The notes under the pieces: model-generated
The model's database searches: none
The model's input: the letters and a program-made list of their open reading frames with translations, nothing else
What the model was told of the DNA's origin: nothing
Made by a program: the position numbers and the translations under genes
Part shown: positions 41,601-53,600 of the stretch, in pieces
Position numbering within the stretch: position 1 is the stretch's first letter
Layout of the letters: each line of letters begins with the position of its first letter
NCBI GenBank assembly: GCA_029204225.1
Contig: CM055101.1
Coordinates: forward strand, 59,688,094 to 59,752,093
Direction: 5' to 3'
DNA from: Diphasiastrum complanatum
Lineage: Eukaryota; Streptophyta; Lycopodiopsida; Lycopodiales; Lycopodiaceae
DNA: 64,000 bases

Positions 41601-44600
41601 GAGGTGACAACGAGTGTCCTCTCCCTCAAAATTTGTGCTTCTTCTGCATTCCATTTTTATTTGCTTCATTCTTTATAGTTTTGTTGTGTTTGTCAATTCA
41701 TTTTACATTTGTATACGGGTTTTGCTTACCTTCCATTGTCGTCTTTTGTTACGCTCCATTGTTTGTTTTCCCACAATTTTAGTTGTATGTGTTTTGAGTA
41801 CTCATTTTAGTTGTATGTGTTTTGAGTACTCTTTTGTTTATACAACTTTTTATGGATTTTTTTTCTCTTCAACAACAATTGCCATTTCTTCCCAATCCAA
41901 TGTATTTTGGGCACTATGTAAACACTGAATTGTCAAATTGGTTGCTTCTTATTTTGAAATCTATTCACATTCCAATGTCGATATAATTGCACAGAGGCTA
42001 AAGGAACTTGAACCAAGACTGTGGAACCATTTGGAACATCAAGAACTATTATTGTAATTAAAGTCTTACAAAATCCATTTGGACAATGCTCAAACTTAGG
42101 AACAGTGATCATAAGCAACTTGCTACTACATGCTACGGAATGACTGCTAGTGCCAAATATCACTAATGGAATCCGTACCGATCAAATGAGCACACTAGCA
42201 CTATGTATGAGCAAGTCAGCAAGAGCAATGATACATATCTCATGCCAAACCAATCGAGTAGACCACACATAACATAAGAAATAAGGGAGAGCATAGAGAT
42301 GCCAACCAAATCCAGTAACCATGATGCCTGAGAGTACTAGGAGAAAAGGTGTCCCTGCTCATGAAGTCCTTTGGAAGATGTGAGTGCTATTCGTGGGTAT
42401 TTGTGTCTAATAGCATCATCACCGTCACCAAACTCAATCATCCTCTATATATAAATAATAGGTCGAAAAACAGCCTTAATCTATACAGTGGAAGCATGGC
42501 AAACTCTACTAGTATAATCTAATGAAATGATTGTTTGCCACGTATCATCCATGACAACATAATTACCTGAAGATGTGAAAACTTGGTCCAATTGAATAAT
42601 ATAAGCCATGTGTGCCATACCTTTGCTAAATACACAGCTGTAGGAGTCTTGTCAAAGACTCAACACTAGCTCTCAAAGTCATGGATATGCCTCCTAAAAC
42701 AAACTAGGGGCAAATGTACCTTTTCAAGCCTATTGGCAACTCTGCATCTCATTGACAAGTATTGGGGACAGAGGATGTTTTGCAAAGCTCAGCCTCAAGG
42801 TCATCAATATCACAGGCACAATTGTGTTTCTCACGATCAATAGCTTCCTTGACTATGTGTGGAGTGAAAAGGGAAAGCTCTGAAGCCTGGGCATAATGTA
42901 GATAGAAGTGGTTGTTGTGATAGAGTATAATGTCATGGCATATTGGATCTAGGTATGAAGGTCAGTCACAAGAGGAGGAGAACTGCAAAGAGAAATTCTT
43001 GCCAAAATGCACCTAAGGATGATTTGTATAAGGGATTTATGGGTCTCCTATTTTTGACATCGTAGTCTACGTTCTTTAGGCCTGTTTCCTATTTATATTG
43101 GTATGGCAATTGTCTAGCAGGTTCCAAATAGACCTTCCTATAGGGTTTTTAGTGTTATCCACTAAAAACAGTCTTATCTAATTGAAGGCATTTAAAAACA
43201 ATAAATATATATATATAATTATGAGACCCCAATAGATTGCAGGTACTTATGTTGCCAAAAATAGACAAGTACAAACTATGTAATGTATGTCCATAACACT
43301 CCCTCCCTTCTAAAACATTGCCCTCAATGGGAGCTTAACTTCTTAACTATGTACTGCTGTTTGTTGTTTTCTTTCTAGGTTATAATTTCGTGCTAATGGT
43401 TTCAATCCAATAGTCAAATTTCCTACAGCCACAGAAACCCGTTACCATCAAGCTTATGCATAATATGTGAGCACAAAGAATTTTATTTCATGTCTAGTTA
43501 TAATAAGAAAAGCTTAGAAAACTTTCAGTAATTAATTAATGTAGTAGATAGAGCATCATGTATATCGACACCATGAAGATAAAAAATAAAGGGAGCATGA
43601 ATGCAGAGTGAAATGGATTGCACGAGATCTACCAAAGTGATATTTGGAATTGAATGCCTTGCAAAATGATGGTATTGGCGCTGATTTTGATCAGATGATC
43701 ATTAAGTTGGATTTGGATATCATCATGTGCGAAACAGGCAGAAGAACAGGAGGTAGGCATGATGGAAAAATGGGCCGAGGCAGCAAGGTGGAAATTAGAG
43801 CAGCAAAGAAGGATAGCGATGCACCAGGGCGCACCAGGGCAACAGACTAGGAAAAGGAGTATGGCGAAGGAAAGCAGTTAGGGCAGCAAAAGTAAGGCAA
43901 AGTAAGGCTGCGAAAACGTGCCAAAAACTTGTGGAAGGCCTTCCGCTAGAACTTGTCAACAAGAATGAGTAGCAACTCCATCAAAAGTGTGCCCAAACTA
44001 GCAAACTCAAGCCAAATATTCAAGTGCAGCTTCGATGTCAGATTGAAATCAGGTCCAAAAAAACTTCCATATGGTCCTCTTGGTTGTCCCAAACCCTCTA
44101 ATAGGTGTGAATACTGAGTAATGACCTAACATTGGTCCTTTAATAGAAATCCTGCACACAAAATCATGCAGCCTTTACTTATGTTCTAGCCAGTGCCTTG
44201 GTCCGTTTCAGAGATGGGGAAAGCGGTAGCACCATTCGCCTTTTATGCAAAATTAAAACTCACTTGGAAAATCAGTACATTGCTTCTTGTTGGCTATTCA
44301 CTATTGTAGAGGGTAAGAACATTTGATAACCCCTACTGCCTACTTTTATAAAAACAGAAACAAGATCATGATGAAGATTGAGTGGGGCTAGCCTTGATGT
44401 TCACAAAACCATTAGAATTGAGGCATCCTTGCCAAAAGACTTTTGGGGTGAGGCCATCAATTGTTCAAACTATCTTTGCAATCGACTCCCTCATGTAGCA
44501 CTTGGAAGAAAGTCACCATATGAAGCACTTTATTTGAAAAAACCTAAGGTTGATCACCTTAGAGTATTTGGATGCATATGCTTTGTCCATATTCCCTTGG

Positions 44601-47600
44601 AAACGAGAAAGAAGGATGATCCTTGTGCAAGCAAAGGAGTAATGGTTGGATATTCATTCAACAAGAAAGCCTATCACTAGAAGCTTTTTAAGAGCAAGCA
44701 CCGTATAACATTGCTACGCAAAAATAAGAATCCAGATTGCAAATGAATCTTGATTAAGGCTAGCATCATGAGCAGTAACGATAACCAGATTACTCTTGAA
44801 AATTAGGGCTATCACCCTTTGCACAAGGATCCTGATGCTTCTAAAGTGGCCATCTGCACAAGTCAACTCAGCAGAAGCACATTAGGGATTGCACCCTACT
44901 TCTCCAACCTGTTTGCCTTTCTTGGAATAATTTCTCCCTAACTTGAAAATGCTCAGATACATAAGTTAAGGACAAATTCAAAGCATAGAATCAAGCATAC
45001 ATAAAATCAATGCAATGTCAATGAAACCATGGTTCTCCAAGCATGAAATGGAAAACACCAGATAGTAGACTTCCTTGCCACACCCTCCTGCAAAAATCTC
45101 TAGTACTGAGGCTCTTCTATGAAGAACCTTTCAAAAAATCCAAGCTCGCAAATGAGCCCAACTGACGGCTTTTTATGCTCTGAGACTCTCTCATACATGA
45201 AGGGTCAGGTATGTACTATGAACCTAAGTCATTGATGTCGTTCCATTTAACTGAATCAGAAATGGAGGTACATAATAAACTACACAGTAGATGGGTTCAA
45301 CTAGCAATTAATCATGTTCCAGAAGTGAAAATATATCATCATGACAACATTGTATTCTAGTCTCATGCAGCATGCAATTATAAGATCTTCAGTCTGACGA
45401 GTAAGGGTTCAGATTATCATGCAATCAATCAGAAACATAACTGAAAATCTACTAAGCTGGGCAGATTAGAAGAAACTTACTTCAAGCAAGATGATGGTGA
45501 ATGTGGAAAACTTGTACTCTTCACATATGCCTGTAATACAGCTGAAAAAAGTCAACATAGAAAGGCGATTTGAAAACAAAATATAGCAAAAAGTAGTTGC
45601 AAAAATAATAACAACAAATGATTCCAGTCAAGCATTATAATCTTAGAACTTGCTTAATATGATCCTCAAGATATTAGGATAGGATCAGCACTCACTTGGG
45701 CAAGAATATTGTAAGAGAATAACCGAAAACTTGTTGCTGTGAAAAACACATTCAAAACAAGATGATGAGACACCAAACGAAACGATATCCTCTCATCTTA
45801 CAAACAACATATCTACAAAATCAGCATACTACTCCATATTTCAAGGATATTCTGAGAAACGTATTAAAAAGTTTTGCATGTTCCAACATGCTTCACATCA
45901 TGCTTGGAAAATGTAGCTAAAATAGGTTAAAGTGGAAGCCTGCTTCCACCAGTCAAATCCATCTTTTGAGACAGCCATCAGATTCCAATGTTGATCTTTC
46001 CTCTGCTCGTGTTTATCCACCATGATGATACTTTAGTCAATCCCTTAGCATGTAAAAACCTTGATTTCCTCAATACAAATATGAATTATACATGCCAGGT
46101 CTCGGATGGAGTTTGTAGTTGGTATTGTCGAAATAAAATGTCAATCGCTGGCCTGCTGTACAACTTATATTCAAAAGGTAGTTAGTAGTAGCCGGTGTCT
46201 AGTCTTGTGTTAAGGGAAGCCCATGGAAGCTGGGCTGTAGCTAAATTTCAAACTCAAAGTGGTAACCAAGGTACATGTAAAAAGCTCAAAGTTCCTAGAA
46301 AGGGAGGAGCATGATCCTGATCTATGCCAATAGAAGCCCATAAGAGGCTAACATGAAAAACATCTTAGGCTTCTTGGTAATGTACTCGTAAGTTGTGGTC
46401 GATCTCCTAGATAGCATCAATGAGATGTCTATTGTGCTACACAACCAAGTATTCACAAAATAAATGATTTTGTTATTTTCTTTGCCTCCTATCCATTACC
46501 CTTGCAGGTCTGTGCATCACCTCCCCATGTTCCTAAAAACAAACAAGATAAATTGTATAATCCTAAGGCAACAATAGATAACTACCCTCAATGTTGTCCA
46601 TTTGGCAACAAGTGCAAAGGTTTACTTGTAATTGAGACCTTTGTTTTGAGCATACCCCTTGTTGACAATGAGACGTGTCTTCTGCTTAGCAATACATCCA
46701 TCGGCATTATACTTGGTTGCAAACACCCACATGTTTTCGGCAAGCCCATGACCTCCCAAGTTTCATGCATTACGTCACAACATACCTTCTGAATTTTGGC
46801 CTCATCAAAAGACAACATTTTTCATTCTCCATAATGCTTTTCATAAGCACAAGGTTTGCTCGAAACATGAGGGAACTCGAAAACTTATAGCTATCCCTAT
46901 CACTCAAAAGATCTCTTTCCTTAATAATGATGTATAGAAAAACTTTATTGCTAATAAATAACAACTGCCACAAAATGCACTAAAGAAAACACCTTAAGCC
47001 TTAGTTTGTAAAAAGATGTATACCCCGAAATAAAAGCCAAAAAAAAGAAACAATATGACTGACTACATAAAATATAAAAACAATTTAAATTTATTTGCCA
47101 AAGTAGTAACTGGAAAAATTTCAAGCCATGTTTGAAAACTACTGCATGGGTATCACTACAGCGGTCAACTGGACCAAGAGAATCAAAATAATGCATCATC
47201 ATGGAGAAGTCTGTTGCATGCACTGATACAACATGTCAAGTATGTGGTAACCATGAGAGCATCTAAAACGTCTCCAAAGCTGTAATAAAGAAAATATCTA
47301 GTACAAACTAAGATAAATAAATAAATGAGAATGCCTGTGCATAATAATCATATGTATCCATGTCAACATGTCAGGTCTATGCTGATGCTATAGAAGAATG
47401 TAATGCGAGCTGCAACATGAGGAAGCGTTGGAGCCCGTTGGCGTCGTCTATGAGCATGAGCATGTATAGTGTGTCTCTGTGTAGGAGGTCTGGTGTGAAG
47501 TGTAACTCTCATGGTCGCCTGAGGCTGGGTGGTGCGCCGTCTCTGCATCCTAGGTCTAGGAATGGCATCGCAATCCCTGGCAGTCATGTCTGCATCAGAA

Positions 47601-50600
47601 CGCGATTTTTTCCGAAAGAAGAAGGATGTAATCTGAGACTGTGTCTGGATAAGGATGCTGAGCTGTCTGACAGAGGTCCTGTCGTAGGAGGGACATCTCA
47701 CGTATCATAAGTGCCACACATCGGGAGTCCTCGTATGAGATAAGGGACCGCAGTGTAACTGGTTTCTTGACGAAAAAGGCAATGATATCGCCCTCTGATC
47801 TCATAGTAAACTGGACATATGAATAGGAAATGCTCCTCTGACTCGACCATAGATAATGAGCACATGCGATAGTCATGAGGTGAGATAGTGTGGCAAAACT
47901 AGAGAGAAAGAGAGAGAGTGAGTTTCTTTCATTTTTTGCCCCATACGGTATCCATTATGGCAAACGACCATGTTGATATCCCTCTTAGCCCTCCAACCGC
48001 TGCCTACTAGCCCTATCCCTAGCCCTGACCATAATCCAAATACGGTGACTACGAGTTCGCGTGCGAGTGTTTCTCCATTTGTGCAAGCTCGCATGCTTGC
48101 ACAAATGGTGTTGCACAAATTGAGCCATGGCATAGATGTGAGCGATGCTCTCGACTGTGGCTGGAAGTTATGCATCATCCTCTCAGTACTTTCCACCATA
48201 TCCATATCCTTTTTCGTCTCCTTTTTTGTGTCCTGTGTATGCTTTGCCGTATCTTGAACAAAACGACATTTAGCCCACCCGCTTTGCTAGAAACCCTCCC
48301 CAAAGAACTACCAATAATGTAGATCAGTGGTTACATAAATGGGAAGAATACTTAGACGTGAAGCGGGCCCCACTGATGAAGGTTGGCGAGTCCGCAAAGC
48401 TACTTATCAATTTACTGATTTTGCTAACAAGTGGTGGCACAAGTTATTGAAGTGGTGGTAAGTTATTTTGCTAACAAGTGGTGGCACAAGTTCCGGAAAA
48501 GCAACCCATTCCTAATGGAATAGTCTCTTTGTATCTTGTCCTGAGCAGAAATCTTGGAATCCTGCATTCCAAGCTCATCATTAGATCTAGAAGAACCTGC
48601 CAGGACGTCTAGCCAAATACGACCGAAGTACCTATCGATCTTACACAAATCTCTTAAGGACAAATACAACTCAGATTGGATCTCAGAAAAGCTTAACTGA
48701 TTAACCTCTCCAATCCGGCTTAAGGCATCCGCGACACTATTAGAAGTACCCTTCCGGTACTCAATGTCATAATGAAATTCTTGGAGCATCTCTGACCATC
48801 TGGCCTTACGACCCCTAAGGTCTACCGCATCGTTAATATACTTTAACGCTTGATGGTCAGTAACTATAGTAAACTGGGAGTCATACAAATAATGTCTCCA
48901 AACTTTCAGGACATTAATAACAACGAAAAGTTCCTTGTCATAGGTGGAATACCGCCTTTGAGCAGGGTCCAACTTCTTGCTTTCAAAAGCTACCGGTCTA
49001 CCATCCTGATATAGGACTGCACCTATAGCATAGTCACTGGCATCCGTTTCAAGTACATATGGCTTGTTAGGATCCACTATGTGTAGAATAGGCGTTGTAG
49101 TTACACAGTATTTGAGGTTCTCAAAACTCTGATTCAACTCTTTAGTCCAAGTAACCGGAGGACTGAACTTACTGTGCCGGCTAACTCTTTTAGCCCCCTT
49201 GAGGACATTCGTCAAGGCCAATGCAATTAATGCATAGTTCAAGATGAATCTATGAAAAAACCCCGTAAAGCCCAAAAAGGACTTAACCTCTCGGATGGTT
49301 TTAGGGATAGGCCATTCACGTACTTGTCGGACTTTATGTGGGTCAATTTCCAACCCATGGTCCGAAATAATGTGACCAAGGTATAACAACCTTTTCTGGA
49401 AGAACACACATTTGGATTCCTTGGCAAAAAGCTTCTCCTGTCTAAGTAACTTTAAGACAGTCCTGAGATGCTCCTCATGCTCCTCCAAGGTCTTACTATA
49501 GATGAGAATATCATCTAAGTAGACTATTACGAACTTTCCCAGATATGGACGAAGAAGATCGTTCATCATCTGCTGGAAAGTCGCTGGAGCATTTGTCAAA
49601 CCAGAAATTCATAATGGTCGTACCTAGTTCTAAACCCGGTTTTTTCAATATCCTCAGTCTTTATGCGAATCTGATGATACCCTGATCTCAAATCGATTTT
49701 GGTGAAGTACTTTGCACCATGCAATCGATCAACTAGTTCATCCATTCACGGCAAAGGATAACGGTTTTTAATCGTTAACTTATTCAACTTTTTAAAGTCC
49801 ACACAAAGACGAGTACCTCCGTCTTTTTTATCAACAAGGAGCACAGGTGCCCCCCAGGGAGATTTACTAGGCCTAACATGGCCCATCTTAAGGTAATTTT
49901 GCAGTTGCCTATAAACCTCATCCTCTTCAGTAGTACTCATCCTATATGGATACAATGATATAGGAGAACTACCAAGAATCAGTTTAATACCATGGTCAAC
50001 ACCCTTGGAGGGGGGAGGACCCTCAGGAAGCTGCTCAGGAAATACATCGTGAAATTCTTGTCTAAGTTTCCTAAAAATTTCACCTTCCGGCGAGTTTTCC
50101 TGTTTTAGGTTATTAGACATTAGTTCCATTTGAAGATTGTAAAATTGCAAACTACGTTCTTCATGGTAAGTAAAATCTTTTAACCAACATAAATAAGAAC
50201 TGCAATCCACAATATCCATACATTTAACAGTTTCCAAAGCAGAAAGCATATACGGAGTAGAAATATCAACATTTCCATTCAATTCTATGAGTGAGCCGTT
50301 ATGTAAGAACGACAAACTGTGTTACATAGTTTTTCTTCATAGACTCGTTCCTCTCATAGAACCACTCTTGACAAAGTTTAACATCTACCCTATCTAGATT
50401 TATAACATGAAAGTCTAATTTATCCTTATAGGCTTGAATCTCTATTGGTAGACGTGGGACTATCCGGTCCCAAACTTGGCTTTCTGCTCCAGTTGCCAGC
50501 TTCATTGTGTATCGATGGTCACTTTGCCTTGTTTCCACCTTTAGCTTCTGCAACAAATTAGCGTTAATAAAATTATGTGTGGAACCATCGTCAAATAAAA

Positions 50601-53600
50601 CAGTTACGGCTTGATCACCCACAACCGCCTTTATCCGAATGAGGTCATGAGGGCCAAAAACAACCGTATTAAAACAACAATGCTCACACACAGAATTACC
50701 AGCAAAGGAAAGATCTACACTAGATATGCTAGAGTTACCAAGCGTCTTAAAAAATGCCCCTTTAGCTTTCCATTTCTTTAGACAGTCCTTCGCGACATGA
50801 CCTGGTTCCATGCAATTGAAGCACAACTTGGCTTTCATGAAGGTTTCCTGGTCCAAGGTAGATCTTTTCTTTGATTTTCCTGAACCTGAAGCCCCTTCCT
50901 TTGTCTTATCTTTCAATTTCTTTGGAAAGAAAGGCCTCTTACCCTTTGCGTCGGCAAGACACCAGTCTCAGGCTTAGCCATCGTACGAGTATCATCGTAG
51001 ATTTTGGCGAAGCGAACAGCATCCTCGAGGGTAAGAGGCTGGTTCCTCCTAACCTCTAGCTGGTAGTCTCTTGGCAACCCCAGTATGAAATGCAACTTTA
51101 CTAGTGAAGGATCTATTCTAGTTGCAAAACGAGAATAGACCTCTTGAAATTCTTGTAAATACTGATCCAGGGGCCGGTTCCCCATATGGATTGTTGCATA
51201 CTGATGGTAAAATTCAAAATCATCAAGAATAGGAAGGAAGGTTGCCTTAAAGGCCTTACAAAAATCCTCCCAATTCCTAGGAACTTCAGGCTTACCCCTT
51301 ATATCTTGCCACCAGGTAAATGCTTTACCTCGCAGGTACATGACGACTAGATTGATCTTGTTGTCCTCGGATGAATTGTGCATGGAAAAGTGCGAATTCC
51401 ATCGATCCAGCCGTTGCAAGACCGCCTCCGGGGTTCTATCCTTCTTTTCCCCAGCAAAAACTTCAGGAGTGAACAAGGGTTGATGCACCAATTGCCTTAG
51501 CTGCGTCAATTCCTTGAGATCCTGCTGATCCCGACTGTGCTTTGCTTGCATATCCACAATCTGTTGCTGTAGACTGTTAGTAGCCAGCATCAAAGCATCA
51601 GGGTCTAAGGCAGAGGCAGATATTGTAGCCTCATGAACAGGGGACATAGGCTGTGTGGTAGGAATAGGCTCCATTTTTATTCCATGTTACAAATCTAGTC
51701 TCAAGTTTATAGTTGGAACCTTCTCAATTTGAATCAAAGAACGTTCATTTTTTAATTTGCAAGGTTCAAGAGGTAAAGGCCAAGTGGGAGAGCAAATGGA
51801 ACTGGTTTCATAGGCCTTTGTCTTTTCCATGCGAAAAGGCATATAAGACCAAAAGATACATATCGAGGGTGTGGTATCAATGGGAGCGTATAAACATCTC
51901 CAATAACAGTAAAGAAAGTGCATCTAGATAAATTGCTAAATAAACTAGATTGAACCGAGCTATGCACTGAGATATGAAATGTAGGTCTCCTCCTCCAAAA
52001 GATGGAGCTGTGATGATGGGAGACTCCTCTGATCTGTCTGACATAGGGTCTATTGTAGTAAGAACATCTCTCGTACCATGAGTGCCACGCACCTCAAATC
52101 CTCGTATCTCTCTCCTATGTTTGGCTGCCTCAATAAGAGCTTGGAGTGTGAAAATATGATCAGTAGTAGAATAGTGGGCCCTGAACCCTGCTCGACCCAA
52201 AGCATAAAATCTCCTAGAATCTGCCTCAGTACTCACTGCTGACTGAAGAATGTTACCATACAACTTTGCTATAACGTGTCCAATCATGATAGTGCGGTAG
52301 TTACCATGATTCATGGGGTTCACCATTCTTATGGATAGGATGAATGATGTTTGTGCACCAAGAAGATGTTAGAAATCCATAAATCATAATATGGATGACA
52401 GACTAGGATTCGAACCCAGGACCTCCCTCATACCGGATGGGATGCTCTACCACTGAGCTATCCGCCCTGTTTGATAGTTCTCTCTAGAGTGTGGATTTAT
52501 ATTCCAACACCCCCCCTCAAGCCACACTTGGTTGGGGTCCTAGCTGTCACCTGCCCCACAACTTGGGCCACCTAACCAAGGCTTTGACACCATGAACTGT
52601 TAGGTCTAACTTGGCTCTGATACCATGTTAGAAATCCATAAATCATAATATGGATGGACAGACCAGGATTCGAACCTAGGACCTCCCTCATACTGGATGG
52701 GATGCTCTACCACTGAGCTATCCGCCCTGTTTGATAGTTCTCTCTAGAGTGTGGATTGATATTCCAACAGAAGATGGGAAGCCGGAGACAACAACACGAT
52801 TAAGAAGTTTGGCCAAAGCAGGTGATAATAGGCCAATAGCATGGATTCAAGGTCTTCAAAGTTTCATGTTTTATTGATCTTCATTCTCTTAATGGCTACT
52901 AGGACCATATCAGAAGTGAAGAAGGTGAATGCAGATGGGTGAGGGGAGATAGAAACAAGTGCATTAGTAGGTATTGTATAGAGTATAGTGGCATAGTTAG
53001 TCCAAAGACGCAGGTCATTTAAAAGATGAGGTGGAGCACGAGAGATGAATTCATGCCAAAAGGCCCCAATGGAAGCACTGTAAAGGAGATCTACGAGACG
53101 TTTTCCCTCAGAAATTTCATAGGCACGTTTCTTACAGCAAAGCATATGGTGGAGGGACGAACAAAGGAGGTGTGGGGCATGTATACGTATGTGTGTGACA
53201 AGAGAGTGCTAAGAGCGACATTCATCATCAAACCAAGGAGGATATGGAGGTCAAGAGGAAGTGGAGAGGATCATTTTGTTTCTATGAGATTTGGAATGAA
53301 AAGCCAGTGAGGCTACTGTATGGAGTGAAGCGGTGAGGAAGGAGGCTTGTGACTCTAATGGACTGTCATTTGCATTGATCTCTAACTTTGGAGATATTGT
53401 AGAGTGCAGACGGATTTGAGGTAGCCAACAAAGCAGCAGCAACATCAATCTAAGGATCGTCATCGATCTGGGGGTGAAGTGAGGCAGGTGGAGGTAGCAG
53501 GTTGGTAGCAAATAGTACTACTGGCAGCGTGTTTTTATCGGGTACTTGACCTCGCATAAAGCCTATCGAATCAGGTCAAATCTCAATCAGTCGAGTCACC

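Larger units (their letters stand above)
52367..52769 (-). mobile_element. 403-bp TRIM retrotransposon with tRNA-like LTRs
   Basis: Two direct repeats, 52367-52509 (143 bp) and 52626-52769 (144 bp), have TG...CA ends (TGTTGGAATAT...TTTCTAACA on the minus strand) and differ at about five positions. A 12-nt PBS for initiator tRNA-Met (52614-52625; TGGTATCAGAGC on minus) touches the 5' LTR. A purine tract (52510-52520) touches the 3' LTR. The 5-bp TSD GAAGA (52362-52366, 52770-52774) is perfect. The 116-bp internal part encodes nothing. The related LINE at about 18,005-18,035 provides the empty-site sequence. Each LTR carries a tRNA-like sequence. No run of four T occurs on the sense strand, so a Pol III transcript would not stop inside the element. 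Confidence 0.93.
51930..53520 (-). mobile_element. LINE fragment (linker and RT start), split by a TRIM
   Basis: Right to left: linker [20 protein letters not shown] (52864-53145), then past the TRIM the RT opening [39 protein letters not shown] and LIEAAKHRR (LINE RT motifs 1-2). The same order is found at 17.7-18.7 kb. The RT breaks off into the gypsy sequence near 51,930. The TRIM at 52,367-52,769 interrupts it at a point where the 18.0-kb copy is uninterrupted. Confidence 0.8.

Noticed and set aside
52397-52727. Two functional tRNA genes
   Set aside because: The anticodon arm is 19 nt with an A-A mismatch and lacks T33, the copies lie inside LTRs, and one has lost an acceptor base. Better described as tRNA-like LTR sequence.
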